Origin: Faecousia sp.
GTDB lineage: Bacteria > Bacillota > Clostridia > Oscillospirales > Oscillospiraceae
NCBI GenBank assembly: GCA_029257715.1
Contig: JARIAT010000029.1
Coordinates: 1-41,623, forward strand
DNA: 41,623 bases
Direction of reading: 5' to 3'
Positions within the stretch are counted from its first letter, which is position 1; each line of letters opens with the position of its first letter. The notes beneath the pieces are model-generated. The model was not told the origin of the DNA. It saw only the letters and a program-made list of their open reading frames with translations, and did no database searches. A program made the translations under genes and the position numbers. Positions 8,102 to 16,517 of the stretch are shown here, piece after piece.

Positions 8102-8947
8102 ATGGCAAATCTTCCCCTGAATATTGACTACACCGGTAAGGTCGTCGTTATCACCGGCGCAGGCGGTCTGATCTGCGGCGCTATGGCAAAGGCTTTCGCC
8201 GAGTGCGGCGCAAAGGTTGCGGCTCTGGATCTCAACGAAGAGGCTGTCAAGAAGCTGGCCGACGAAATCAAGGCCGAAGGCTTTATCTGCGAGGGTTACA
8301 AGGCAAACGTTCTGGAACCGGAGGCTCTGAACGCTGTCCATGAGCAGGTTCTGCGTGATCTGGGTCCCTGTGACATCCTGATTAACGGTGCCGGCGGAAA
8401 CAACCCCCGTGCTACCACCGAAAACGAGTTCCATCACGAGGCATGGGAGGGCTGCAAGACCTTCTTCGATCTGGACCCCAACGGCATCGACTTCCTGTTT
8501 AAGCTGAACTTCCAGGGTACTCTGCTGCCCACTCAGGCATTCGCTGCTGACATGGTCGAGCGCAAGTCCGGCTGCATTCTGAACATCTCTTCCATGAATG
8601 CCTACACCCCCCTGACCAAGATCCCTGCTTACTCCGCAGCAAAGGCCGCCATCTCCAACTTTACCCAGTGGCTGGCTACCCACTTTGCAGGCACCGGCAT
8701 CCGCTGCAACGCACTGGCTCCCGGATTCCTGGTTTCCGCTCAGAACAAGCAGCTGCTGTTCAAGGAGGACGGCACTCCCACCGCTCGTTCCGAGAAGATC
8801 CTGCGCAACACTCCCATGAACCGTTTTGTTGACGCAGACGAGCTGCTGGGCGCAACTCTGTTCCTGTGCGACGAGAAGGCCGCTTCCGCCATCACCGGCG
8901 TGATTCTGCCCATCGATGCCGGCTTCTCCGCATACTCCGGCGTGTAA
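8102..8947 (+). CDS. SDR-family D-mannonate oxidoreductase / fructuronate reductase (UxuB-like)
   Basis: A 281-residue short-chain dehydrogenase, a cytosolic NAD(P)H enzyme. The Rossmann motif is TGAGGLICG near residue 18. The catalytic set appears as Ser in NISSMNAYT and Tyr-x-x-x-Lys in PAYSAAKAAISNFTQWL. The insertion FFDLDPNGIDFLFKLNF before GTLLPTQAFA and the ending PIDAGFSAYSGV are typical of the SDR-type UxuB (YjmF) group, which interconverts fructuronate and mannonate in hexuronate breakdown. No other uronate gene is in the window, so the substrate remains a family-level inference. The codon choice (many GCT, CTG and AAG) and the strong promoter, ribosome site and terminator all suggest high expression as a single-gene unit. 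Confidence 0.86.
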   Translation: MANLPLNIDYTGKVVVITGAGGLICGAMAKAFAECGAKVAALDLNEEAVKKLADEIKAEGFICEGYKANVLEPEALNAVHEQVLRDLGPCDILINGAGGNNPRATTENEFHHEAWEGCKTFFDLDPNGIDFLFKLNFQGTLLPTQAFAADMVERKSGCILNISSMNAYTPLTKIPAYSAAKAAISNFTQWLATHFAGTGIRCNALAPGFLVSAQNKQLLFKEDGTPTARSEKILRNTPMNRFVDADELLGATLFLCDEKAASAITGVILPIDAGFSAYSGV

Positions 8948-8963
8948 ATTTCCCCGCAAGCTT

Positions 8964-8989
8964 CCCCCGTCTTCGGACGGGGGTTTTTT
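8964..8989 (+). terminator. Intrinsic terminator with TTCG loop
   Basis: Stem CCCCCGTC/GACGGGGG, TTCG tetraloop, six T residues, 16 bases after the SDR stop. Confidence 0.93.
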
Positions 8990-9251
8990 ATTGATCGCAA
9001 GCAAAACCGCTCCGCCTTTCGCCTTTCAAATGCTTTTGCGGAACCCTCTGCCCCCTTTTCATTCGCCGCCGGAACACGGCTGCTGCGAAAAACGATTTTA
9101 AAATTCCGCACACTATGATACCCTATTAAGAAAGCAGCGTATTCGACAGATCAAAATGGATATCATCAGATGAGGGCATCTCTTCGAGAAACCGCACCTT
9201 CTTCTATTATTTTTACGTTTCCAGCATACGGAAGATATATTTAGAGAAAAT
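8990..9251. other. Intergenic stretch without a recognised gene
   Basis: No convincing coding sequence. CCGCACACTATG at 9107-9118 is shared with the 116-bp repeat units near 25.9 kb, which may be chance. The composition shifts to AT-rich toward the sigma-factor gene. Confidence 0.35.
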
Positions 9252-9294
9252 TTGAAACTGATTGTAACGAATCCGGCTTCTAACGGATATATAG
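9252..9294 (+). promoter_or_regulatory. Candidate autoregulated ECF-type promoter
   Basis: TGAAAC (9253-9258) and TGTAAC (9263-9268) are both ECF-like -35 elements containing AAC. GATATAT follows TGTAAC after about 17 bases, and CTTCTA follows TGAAAC at a similar distance. ECF sigma factors commonly transcribe their own operons. Which pair is used cannot be settled by eye. Confidence 0.4.
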
Positions 9295-9312
9295 GGTGAA
9301 AGGAGGACCGCA

Positions 9313-9798
9313 ATGACAGATATCGAACAAATTTATCAGGAACATGCCCAGACTGTTTACAAATTTCTTCTGTCCCAAAGCCGAGATGCGACCCTTGCCG
9401 AGGAGCTAACTCAGGAAACCTTTTACCAAGCCGTCAAATCAATCGATCGTTTTGATGGTTCCTGCAAAATTTCCGTATGGCTGTGCCAAATCGCAAAGCA
9501 CCTATGGTATCAGTATTTAGAAAAACGAAAGCGAGAAATACCCACGAAACACCTGCACGAGCACGAAAGCGCTGTCTCTGCTGAAGAGTCCGTTTTAAGG
9601 CAGAAGAACTATCTTGATCGATTAAAACAAATCCATAGTCTCCAACCCCTTGCCCGGGAAGTTGTGTATCTGCGAGTTTTGGGAGATCTCAGTTTCCGTG
9701 AGATTGGAGATGTTCTCGGAAAAACAGAAACCTGGGCACGGGTAACTTTTTATCGAAGCAAAGAAAAACTAAAAGGAGGAATGGAGCATGAAATTTGA
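9313..9798 (+). CDS. ECF-type RNA polymerase sigma factor
   Basis: A 161-residue sigma-70 factor with only regions 2 and 4. Region 2 spans about residues 5-75 (EQIYQEHAQTVYKFLL, AEELTQETFYQAV, ISVWLCQIAKHLWYQYL). Region 4 spans about 105-155 with the helix-turn-helix LSFREIGDVLGKTETWARVTFYRSK. It would redirect polymerase to a small stress or envelope regulon. AAAGGAGG precedes the ATG. The stop overlaps the next gene, an apparent zinc-finger anti-sigma factor, by 11 bases, which is the usual arrangement. The pair is visibly more AT-rich in codon choice than its neighbours, possibly a sign of acquisition; I did not measure this. Confidence 0.93.
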   Translation: MTDIEQIYQEHAQTVYKFLLSQSRDATLAEELTQETFYQAVKSIDRFDGSCKISVWLCQIAKHLWYQYLEKRKREIPTKHLHEHESAVSAEESVLRQKNYLDRLKQIHSLQPLAREVVYLRVLGDLSFREIGDVLGKTETWARVTFYRSKEKLKGGMEHEI

Positions 9799-10777
9799 AC
9801 TTCCTTGTGCCGTTGTACGAGATCTGCTTCCATCTTATGTAGAAAATCTGACAGAGGCGGAAACAACCGCATTGCTCAGGTGCCATCTCGATCAATGCCG
9901 GGATTGCCGGAGTCATTATGAAGCCATGGTGGAAGGGACGAAAATTCCGCAAGCAGATTCAAAAGAGGTGGATTATCTCAAAACAGTACGAAAAAAACAT
10001 AGAAAGCGGATCATTAAGGCTGTGATAGCGGCGGTCATATTGGTTTTGAGTGCGGTTTTTGCGCAGCTATTCCTCATCGGGACGCCTGCGGGTGCCGACA
10101 GCGTTGCAGCACAGGTTACCCCCGGTGCTACGGTTGACGCCATCTCTCTTTCCTTTTTGAACGCAGACTCGGTAAGAGTCCTGACCGATCTCCAAATACA
10201 GACGATCGATGATGTGATTGAGATTACCGCACGAAACGTGCTGGTATCCCCCATTCATCCCTCCGAAGAAGTGTCTGTCTCACTCAATCTCTCCGGAATC
10301 CGGGAAGTTCGTGCCTTTGGAGAAACGATTTGGAAAGACGGGATTGTGATTGAAGGACACACCCTTCGTTTGATGCGGAATCAGACAGAATTTACTGGAA
10401 ATGCGTCTGAGGTCAACAAATTGATTCGCAATATGGACTTGGATGTCCCCCATACGCTGGAACTTCAGACCAAGCAGGAGCCTTATGGGATCGTACTTCA
10501 TTTTACCAATCCCATTGCGGAAAACCGCCGCTTTCTGATCGAGGGCAGTGCCTGCTTGCTGCTGTCGCTGGTCGATAATCTTGGCGAAGTATCCTGGGAT
10601 GATCCCAGCGGCTATTGTGATTCCCTGACACTGAAAGATGCCGAAAATATGCTTTCTTTGATGACCGATTCCTATAACCAAAGCAATCACACGCAGTTTG
10701 CTCCGCTTGAAAGCATAAAGGATTATGGTGCTGATGCTTACCACTTGCAGATTCTGAGAAATATACTCGGCGTATAA
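9788..10777 (+). CDS. Anti-sigma factor with zf-HC2 zinc finger and extracytoplasmic domain
   Basis: A 329-residue single-pass membrane protein. The N-terminal 50 residues have the zf-HC2 pattern, with DLLPSYVENLT followed by H-x3-C-x2-C in CHLDQCRDCR, which binds and masks the ECF sigma factor in the cytosol. A membrane helix lies at about residues 75-97 (AVIAAVILVLSAVFAQLFLIG, near the start of which lies a Lys/Arg-rich stretch). About 230 extracytoplasmic residues follow, of the DUF4825-like kind seen in Clostridial anti-sigma factors; I am not certain of that name. The start overlaps the sigma gene by 11 bases, so translation is coupled. The signal it senses is unknown. Confidence 0.85.
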   Translation: MKFELPCAVVRDLLPSYVENLTEAETTALLRCHLDQCRDCRSHYEAMVEGTKIPQADSKEVDYLKTVRKKHRKRIIKAVIAAVILVLSAVFAQLFLIGTPAGADSVAAQVTPGATVDAISLSFLNADSVRVLTDLQIQTIDDVIEITARNVLVSPIHPSEEVSVSLNLSGIREVRAFGETIWKDGIVIEGHTLRLMRNQTEFTGNASEVNKLIRNMDLDVPHTLELQTKQEPYGIVLHFTNPIAENRRFLIEGSACLLLSLVDNLGEVSWDDPSGYCDSLTLKDAENMLSLMTDSYNQSNHTQFAPLESIKDYGADAYHLQILRNILGV

Positions 10778-10841
10778 TGTGCCGCAAAGAACCAACCATT
10801 GCCCCGATTTCTTCTGCTTGCGGAATCGGGATCTAAAAAGG

Positions 10842-10876
10842 ACAGCAGGTGCCGAAAAATCGGCACCTGCTGTTTT
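10842..10876 (+). terminator. Intrinsic terminator after the sigma/anti-sigma operon
   Basis: Perfect 13-bp stem (10842-10854 with 10861-10873) around ACAGCAGGTGCCG, 6-base loop, then TTTTC. A weaker inverted pair CCGATT/AATCGG (10804/10824) lies just before it. A second imperfect hairpin, AGATATGG/CCATATCT, lies near 10890-10928. Confidence 0.85.
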
Positions 10877-10995
10877 CTTGCATAAAAAAGATATGGCACA
10901 CCCCAAAACAGGACTGTACCATATCTCTCAAAACTTCCTTATGAGGCGGCCCGTTGAAATCGGAGCGGCTGCCCCATTTTTCACGTTGGCTTTTC

Positions 10996-12189
10996 TCAGC
11001 GGCGTCGGGCAAAGGACTCCGAGTGTTCCTGCGCCAGCTGCAAATCCTCAATAATCCGATTGGAAACCAGAAATCCCTCCGGTGTCAGCTGCCATCGGTC
11101 ATTTACAAACCGCACAAGACCATATCGCTGATTCTGCTCCAAAACCTGCTGCAGCGGCGCAAAATCCAGCAGATACTTTTTCTCATACTCCGCCTTGCTG
11201 ATTCCGTAGGTCGTCCGCAGCCGCAGCATCAGATACTCTCCGGCCCGCTCCCGGAAGGGAATTTCCTCCACCTCCTCCAGAATCTGGCCGCCCTCCTGAA
11301 TCCCTCGGATGTAGCCGTTGAGATGAGAAATTACCTTAAACCGCTTTCCGGCAAAATCCGATGCGGCACTGGGACCAAACCCCAGATATTCGCCGCCGGT
11401 CCAATACTTGAGATTATGCTTGCTCCGCTTGCCGGTCTTGGAGAAATTGGAAATCTCATACTGATGGTATCCATAGCGCTGGAGAATATCCACCGCTGAC
11501 AAATACATATCCGCCTGCGCATCATCACTCGCCAGAGCGATTCGATCCTTCAGGTCATACATGGATGTTCCCGGATAGAGCGTCAGCCCGTAGCAGCTGA
11601 TGTGCTCCGGCCGCAGCTTCAGCACATTTTCCAGGGTATCCTGCCACATGACCAGCGACTGCCCCGGAAGGCCGTACATAAGATCCACCGACACATTGCG
11701 GAATCCCGCATTGCGGATTCGCTGAAAGGCATCCACCGCCTGCGCAAAGGTGTGCACCCGGCCGATGCGCTGGAGAATCTCATCATCGTCGCACTGGATG
11801 CCGAGGCTCACCCGATTGAATCCCTCCGCCCGCAGCCGCTTGAGCATTGTGTCGGACACAGACTCGGGATTCGCCTCAAAGGTGATCTCTGCTTCGCCCG
11901 CCACGTCGAAGGAGCGGCGGATTTCCGTCAGAATGGTCGCCAGACCGTCGGCACCGAAATAGCTGGGGGTGCCGCCGCCGAAATAGATCGTGTCCACCCG
12001 GTATCCGGGAGCCAGAGGGCCTGCCTCCCGAATGTGGGCGCAGACCGCTCTGAGATAGCCGTCCTTCGCCCGCTCATCCTGATTGCACCGGGAATAAAAG
12101 TCACAATACAGGCACTTGCTCTTGCAGAACGGTACGTGAACATAGATTCCAAGGGGTGTTTTCCGATTATTTGTTGTGAATAAAGCCAT
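10996..12189 (-). CDS. hemW: Radical SAM heme chaperone HemW
   Basis: A 397-residue radical SAM protein related to oxygen-independent coproporphyrinogen oxidase. HemW binds heme and delivers it to respiratory or other heme proteins; older annotations call it HemN-like. The cluster motif CKSKCLYCDF is CxxxCxxC near residue 22. SAM-binding features include YFGGGTPSYF and EITFEANPES. HemN proper has an extra N-terminal region and an additional Cys after the motif (CxxxCxxCxC), which is missing here. It begins 5 bases after the lepA stop, a gene pairing that is widespread in Firmicutes, so the two form an operon driven from the lepA promoter. Confidence 0.92.
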   Translation of the reverse strand: MALFTTNNRKTPLGIYVHVPFCKSKCLYCDFYSRCNQDERAKDGYLRAVCAHIREAGPLAPGYRVDTIYFGGGTPSYFGADGLATILTEIRRSFDVAGEAEITFEANPESVSDTMLKRLRAEGFNRVSLGIQCDDDEILQRIGRVHTFAQAVDAFQRIRNAGFRNVSVDLMYGLPGQSLVMWQDTLENVLKLRPEHISCYGLTLYPGTSMYDLKDRIALASDDAQADMYLSAVDILQRYGYHQYEISNFSKTGKRSKHNLKYWTGGEYLGFGPSAASDFAGKRFKVISHLNGYIRGIQEGGQILEEVEEIPFRERAGEYLMLRLRTTYGISKAEYEKKYLLDFAPLQQVLEQNQRYGLVRFVNDRWQLTPEGFLVSNRIIEDLQLAQEHSESFARRR

Positions 12190-12194
12190 AGCGA

Positions 12195-14003
12195 TTAGTC
12201 CTCATCGAGTTTCAGCACAGCCATAAAGGCCTCGCTGGGGACAGAAACGGTACCGAATGTACGCATCCGCTTCTTGCCCTCCTTCTGCTTTTCCAGCAGC
12301 TTTTTCTTTCTTGTGATATCGCCGCCGTAGCACTTTGCCAGAACATCCTTCCGCACTGCCTTGATGGTTTCACGGGCAATGATCTTTCCGCCCACCGCTG
12401 CCTGAATGGGAATCTCAAACTGCGCTCTGGGAATATTATCCTTGAGCTTTTCGCAGATTTTTCTGGCCCGGGCATAGGCATTGTCCGAGAAGAGAATGAA
12501 GCTCAGCGCGTCCACCACATCTCCGTTGAGCAGAATGTCGAGCTTCACAAGCTTACTCTGGCGGTATCCCAGGAATTCATAGTCGAGGGAGCCGTAGCCT
12601 CTTGTACGGGACTTCAGCGCATCAAAGAAATCGTAGATAATTTCGTTCAGGGGCATATCGTAGTGCAGCTCCACACGGCTGGCATCGAGATAGACCATAT
12701 CCTTAAACTCACCCCGGCGGCCGGTGGCAAGCTCCATGATATTTCCCACATACTCCTGCGGCGCGATCAGGCTGACCTTCACAAAAGGCTCCTCTGCCAG
12801 CGCAATATCGGCAGGATCCGGATAGTCCAGCGGATTATCCACCATCAGCACCGTGCCGTCGGTCTTCGTAATGCGGTAGACGACATTGGGCGCGGTTGTG
12901 ATGAGATCCAGATTGTATTCCCGCTCCAGACGCTCCTGAATGATCTCCATATGCAGCAGTCCCAAAAAGCCGCAGCGGAATCCAAAGCCCAGCGCAATGG
13001 AGCTTTCGGGTTCATAGGTCATGGACGCATCGTTGAGCTTCAGCTTTTCCAGCGCATCCCGCAGATCCTGATATTTTGCGCCGTCGGCAGGGTAGACACC
13101 GGAGTAAACCATGGGCTGCACCTGACGGTATCCGGGCAGCGGCTCCGAAGCAGGATTGGAAGCGGCGGTAATGGTGTCGCCCACCTGCGTATCGGCTACG
13201 GTCTTGATCGAGGCGGTCACATAGCCGACCTCGCCTGCTCCCAGAGCCTCTCTGGGCATCAGTCCCTTGGGGCTCATGGTGCCGACCTCTACAATTTTGT
13301 ACTGCGCTCCGGTTGCCATCATCTTAATGTCCATTCCGGGACGAAGAGTTCCCTGCTTGACACGGGTATAGACAATGACACCCCGATAGCTGTCATATTG
13401 GCTGTCAAAGATCAACGCCTGCACCGGAGCCTCCCGATCACCGGCGGGTGCCGGAACATCCTTTACAATCATCTCCAGAACAGAATGAATGTTAATGCCG
13501 TTTTTGGCGGAAATTTCCGGGGAATCCTCGGCAGGAATTCCGATGATATCCTCCACCTCGGCCTTGACCTCGGCAGGTCTTGCAGAGGGAAGGTCAATCT
13601 TGTTAATCACAGGCAGCACTTCAAGTCCTGCGTCAATGGCAAGATAGGTATTGGCCAGCGTCTGGGCCTCAACGCCCTGACTTGCATCCACAACCAGCAC
13701 CGCGCCTTCACAGGCGGCCAGGGAACGGCTGACCTCATAGTTAAAGTCCACGTGTCCCGGCGTATCAATCAGATTGAGGGCATAGGTTTCGCCGTCATCG
13801 GCAGTATAGCTGAGCTGGACGGCGGTTGCCTTGATGGTAATGCCCCGCTCCCGCTCCAGATCCATCGAGTCGAGGATCTGACTTTCCATTTCCCGCTGGC
13901 TGATGGCATTGCACTCCTCAAGCAGCCGGTCTGCCAGAGTGGATTTGCCATGGTCGATGTGAGCAATGATAGAAAAATTACGGATTTTAGACAGTTCTGT
14001 CAT
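12195..14003 (-). CDS. lepA: Elongation factor 4 (LepA), ribosomal back-translocase
   Basis: A 602-residue translational GTPase of normal LepA length. G1 is AHIDHGKST near residue 14, G2 is RGITIKA, G3 is DTPGHVDF, and G4 is NKIDLPSA. Domain II, the EF-G-like domains III and V, and the LepA-specific C-terminal domain ([39 protein letters not shown]) are all present. It acts on stalled or mistranslocated ribosomes and in 30S assembly. It starts the lepA-hemW operon, divergent from rpoD, with its own promoter at 14042-14070. Confidence 0.97.
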   Translation of the reverse strand: MTELSKIRNFSIIAHIDHGKSTLADRLLEECNAISQREMESQILDSMDLERERGITIKATAVQLSYTADDGETYALNLIDTPGHVDFNYEVSRSLAACEGAVLVVDASQGVEAQTLANTYLAIDAGLEVLPVINKIDLPSARPAEVKAEVEDIIGIPAEDSPEISAKNGINIHSVLEMIVKDVPAPAGDREAPVQALIFDSQYDSYRGVIVYTRVKQGTLRPGMDIKMMATGAQYKIVEVGTMSPKGLMPREALGAGEVGYVTASIKTVADTQVGDTITAASNPASEPLPGYRQVQPMVYSGVYPADGAKYQDLRDALEKLKLNDASMTYEPESSIALGFGFRCGFLGLLHMEIIQERLEREYNLDLITTAPNVVYRITKTDGTVLMVDNPLDYPDPADIALAEEPFVKVSLIAPQEYVGNIMELATGRRGEFKDMVYLDASRVELHYDMPLNEIIYDFFDALKSRTRGYGSLDYEFLGYRQSKLVKLDILLNGDVVDALSFILFSDNAYARARKICEKLKDNIPRAQFEIPIQAAVGGKIIARETIKAVRKDVLAKCYGGDITRKKKLLEKQKEGKKRMRTFGTVSVPSEAFMAVLKLDED

Positions 14004-14041
14004 AATACACCTCGCGAAAATCGGATATTTTCTTAATTTAC

Positions 14042-14070
14042 AGTATATCGAAGTTTTTCCAAAAAGTAAA
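14042..14070 (-). promoter_or_regulatory. SigA-type promoter for lepA-hemW
   Basis: On the minus strand: TTTACT (14065-14070), 17 bases, TATACT (14042-14047), about 38 bases before the lepA ATG. Confidence 0.68.
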
Positions 14071-14160
14071 CTGTATGTTTTGTTTTTCTCGGGGTATCCT
14101 GATTTTGTGAGAAAAAACGCAAAAAGTCAAAATATTTTGCGAAATTCACCGGATGAGGAC

Positions 14161-14189
14161 TTGTCAAAATACCAAAATAGGGTTATAGT
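14161..14189 (+). promoter_or_regulatory. SigA-type promoter for rpoD
   Basis: TTGTCA (14161-14166), 17 bases, TATAGT (14184-14189), followed by GAGGAGAT before the ATG at 14233. Confidence 0.7.
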
Positions 14190-14232
14190 CTTCCCGAACA
14201 ACGAGAATATACCGAGAAAATGAGGAGATATT

Positions 14233-15387
14233 ATGGCAAACGATAAGAAGAAAACTCCCAAGAATAACGATGAGCTCTACACAGGTCTTCAGAGCCTGAT
14301 TGCCAAGGGTCGCAAAGATGGAATGATCCGCGCCACTGAGCTGAACGCTTATCTGGAAAAATTGGATCTGACCCCCGAGAAGATCGAGGACATCTATGAT
14401 AAATTTGAATCCCTGAACATTCAGATTATCTCTGCCGACCTGGATCTCGACATCGACGATAACCTCGACCGCATCGCAGACGTGGATGACAGCGACATCG
14501 ACCTCAGCGGCATGGACGAGGAAGAGCTGATCGACCCCGTAGATCTTGCGGCTGAATATAATCTGGACGACCCCGTTCGGATGTACCTGAAGGAAATCGG
14601 TCAGGTCAAGCTGCTGTCCGCCGAGGAAGAAGTGGAGCTTGCAAAGCGTGTGTCTGAAGGGGATCAGTATGCCAAAAACAAGCTGACCGAGGCCAACCTG
14701 CGTCTTGTCGTTTCCATTGCCAAGAAATATTCCGGCCGTGGTCTGCATATTCTGGATCTGATTCAGGAGGGCAACACGGGTCTGATCCGTGCTGTCGATA
14801 AGTTCGACTGGACTAAGGGCAACAAATTCTCTACATATGCCACCTGGTGGATCCGTCAGGCCATCACCCGCGCCATTGCGGATCAGGCCAGAACCATCCG
14901 CGTCCCCGTGCATATGGTGGAGGTTATCAACAAGGCGACCCGCTGCAACCGCAAGCTCGTGCAGGAGCTGGGCCGTGAGCCGACTGTGGAGGAAATCGCT
15001 AAAGAGCTGAATATGCCCGTTGAGAAGATCATCGAGGCAAACCGCACCGCAGCCGACACCCTGAGCCTTGACACTCCCGTGGGTGATGAAGAGGATACCT
15101 CCATCGGTTCCTTCGTCGAAGACGAGCATACCCCCGGCCCCGCCGACGCAACCTCCAACGCTCTGCTGGCAGAGGCTCTCAAGGAAATCCTTGATACCCT
15201 GACTGAGCGGGAAGCCGACGTGCTGAGAATGCGTTTCGGAATGTACGACGGCCGCACCCATACGCTGGAAGAGGTGGGGCAGATCTTCGGCGTTACCCGT
15301 GAGCGAATCCGCCAGATTGAAAATAAGGCCATCCGCAAGCTGCGTCATCCCAGCCGCGCAAAGAAAATCAAGGACTTCTACTGCTGA
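14233..15387 (+). CDS. rpoD: Primary RNA polymerase sigma factor SigA/RpoD
   Basis: A 384-residue housekeeping sigma factor. Region 1.1 is at about residues 10-75, followed by an acidic linker. Region 1.2 is [21 protein letters not shown]. Region 2 contains [24 protein letters not shown] and the -10 recognition segment [18 protein letters not shown]. Region 3 follows [11 protein letters not shown]. Region 4.2, for -35 recognition, is [20 protein letters not shown]. It is transcribed alone, divergent from lepA. The usual Firmicute partner dnaG is not upstream. An intrinsic terminator follows the stop by about 40 bases. Confidence 0.98.
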   Translation: MANDKKKTPKNNDELYTGLQSLIAKGRKDGMIRATELNAYLEKLDLTPEKIEDIYDKFESLNIQIISADLDLDIDDNLDRIADVDDSDIDLSGMDEEELIDPVDLAAEYNLDDPVRMYLKEIGQVKLLSAEEEVELAKRVSEGDQYAKNKLTEANLRLVVSIAKKYSGRGLHILDLIQEGNTGLIRAVDKFDWTKGNKFSTYATWWIRQAITRAIADQARTIRVPVHMVEVINKATRCNRKLVQELGREPTVEEIAKELNMPVEKIIEANRTAADTLSLDTPVGDEEDTSIGSFVEDEHTPGPADATSNALLAEALKEILDTLTEREADVLRMRFGMYDGRTHTLEEVGQIFGVTRERIRQIENKAIRKLRHPSRAKKIKDFYC

Positions 15388-15424
15388 TCCGGCGTCTGCG
15401 GCTTCTCAAATATCAAGAGAAAAA

Positions 15425-15455
15425 CTCCCTCTGCCTGGGGCAGAGGGAGTTTTTT
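15425..15455 (+). terminator. rpoD intrinsic terminator
   Basis: Perfect 11-bp stem CTCCCTCTGCC/GGCAGAGGGAG with a 3-base loop and six T residues. The upstream A-run means it may also work for the convergent minus-strand gene. Confidence 0.92.
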
Positions 15456-15480
15456 GAGATTTCCGAACCATATTGTCCGT

Positions 15481-15690
15481 TTATTTGGAATTTTGAAATT
15501 CGTCAATGATCTGCTTGATTCTCGGCGCACAGCACTTTTTGGTCGGACTCAGCTCTTTACAGTTGCCGTTTACACAGGCCCCTGTCATTTTGCGAATATC
15601 GTCCAGTGTCTTCGCCCCATTTTTCAGCGCTTCCAGAATCTGACCTTTTGTCACATGGTTGCAGTAGCAGACCATTTCATTTTCCTGCAT
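15481..15690 (-). CDS. Small (2Fe-2S)-binding protein, BFD-like
   Basis: A 69-residue cytosolic protein. The N-terminal VCYCNHVTKGQI and the following ALKNGAKTLDDIRKMTGAC segment match the bacterioferritin-associated ferredoxin (Fer2_BFD) fold, a helix-turn-helix with four Cys. Here CxC at residues 8-10 and Cys in TGACVNGNC are candidate ligands, and a further CC pair lies near residue 53. Relatives act as small redox proteins or cofactors, or as domains fused to NAD(P)H oxidoreductases and copper chaperones; the partner here is unknown. AGGAGGGG precedes the ATG, and a near-consensus promoter lies upstream. It is a single-gene unit. Confidence 0.8.
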   Translation of the reverse strand: MQENEMVCYCNHVTKGQILEALKNGAKTLDDIRKMTGACVNGNCKELSPTKKCCAPRIKQIIDEFQNSK

Positions 15691-15731
15691 GTTTTTCCCC
15701 TCCTGATATGCTTTGCATCAAATTCTCTTTG

Positions 15732-15760
15732 ATTGTATCACGCAGAATTCTCCTTGTCAA
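15732..15760 (-). promoter_or_regulatory. Near-consensus SigA promoter for the BFD-like gene
   Basis: On the minus strand: perfect TTGACA (15755-15760), 17 bases, TACAAT (15732-15737). It lies between the two minus-strand genes, within about 20-45 bases of the upstream gene's stop. Confidence 0.82.
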
Positions 15761-15776
15761 AGCGCCGGCTTGGGAA

Positions 15777-16436
15777 TCAGGCTGTTCCCTCCGAAGGATT
15801 TGATTTCACCCTCCGCCGGGGAAGCTTCATCTCCTGAATCACGCCCACTAGCTGTCCGGAAATCGCCACTGTCAGCAGCGAATAAAAAATCTTTTGCACC
15901 GGAATATAGCTCAGGGACATGGCAAGCACCACAAGATCGGAAATCAAATATGCCCACTGAATCTTGATTCCCGTCAGCTTCACAACACTCATCGCCAGCG
16001 CATCATCTCCGGCCGGTGCGCCGCCGATGCGGACGCAGATTCCGGCACTGATTCCCACAAACAGCGCTCCCACAATGGCCGCTGTCAGCGGCATCTGGGC
16101 AATCTGGGGAAACAACGGGTCAAACTGCTCGAAAATCCGATACAGTCCGGAAAATCCAATGGCGGAAAGGAAAGAATACACCAAAAACGTCCTTCCAAAC
16201 AGCTTCCATCCCATGGCATAGCACAGGGCATTGAGCACAAATCCCGATACGGCAGGGGAGATATGGAACCAGTGCTCCAAAAATAACGTCAGTCCCAGAA
16301 GTCCACCCTCCGTCACACCGGACTGCGAATGGACATTATAAAGTCCAAACGCCAGCAGTGCACTGCTCAGCACCGCCAGAAAACAATTCCTCATTGTGAT
16401 GCCCTCAAACAAGGCTCCCAATTTCTTTTTCAGCAT
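15777..16436 (-). CDS. YitT-family integral membrane protein
   Basis: A 219-residue hydrophobic protein with five to six membrane helices. The SALLAFGLYNVHSQSGVTEGG start of the first pair, GFVLNALCYAMGWKLFGRTF, and the internal GISAGICVRIGGAPAGDDALAM segment match the YitT/DUF161 transporter-like family, except that the C-terminal cytoplasmic DUF2179 domain is absent. The substrate is unknown. The ATG at 16436 is preferred to TTG at 16442 because AAAGGA is 8 bases before it. Its promoter has a 19-bp spacer filled by a perfect palindrome shared with the divergent MerR gene, so it is very probably the target of that regulator. Confidence 0.82.
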   Translation of the reverse strand: MLKKKLGALFEGITMRNCFLAVLSSALLAFGLYNVHSQSGVTEGGLLGLTLFLEHWFHISPAVSGFVLNALCYAMGWKLFGRTFLVYSFLSAIGFSGLYRIFEQFDPLFPQIAQMPLTAAIVGALFVGISAGICVRIGGAPAGDDALAMSVVKLTGIKIQWAYLISDLVVLAMSLSYIPVQKIFYSLLTVAISGQLVGVIQEMKLPRRRVKSNPSEGTA

Positions 16437-16462
16437 TTTCAAAATCCTTTCTGATCACTGTC

Positions 16463-16491
16463 TTCTCAAACAGTATACACTCTGGTATAAT
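16463..16491 (+). promoter_or_regulatory. Candidate promoter for merR, -10 inside the shared operator
   Basis: TTCTCA (16463-16468), 17 bases, TATAAT (16486-16491). The -10 lies at the centre of the palindrome 16479-16499, so MerR bound there should repress its own gene. Confidence 0.55.
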
Positions 16492-16502
16492 ACCAGAGTC
16501 AA
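16472..16502 (-). promoter_or_regulatory. MerR-type promoter/operator with 19-bp spacer
   Basis: On the minus strand: TTGACT (16497-16502), 19 bases, TATACT (16472-16477). The spacer is largely occupied by a perfect palindrome of 21 bases (16479-16499; half-sites ACTCTGGTAT and ATACCAGAGT around one A). A 19-bp spacer with a dyad inside is the hallmark of promoters that MerR proteins activate by untwisting DNA. Confidence 0.88.
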
Positions 16503-16517
16503 GAGGAGTTGAGAAAA

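Noticed and set aside
10996..12189. Calling this gene hemN (coproporphyrinogen dehydrogenase)
   Set aside because: It lacks the extra Cys after CxxxCxxC and follows lepA, both typical of HemW.
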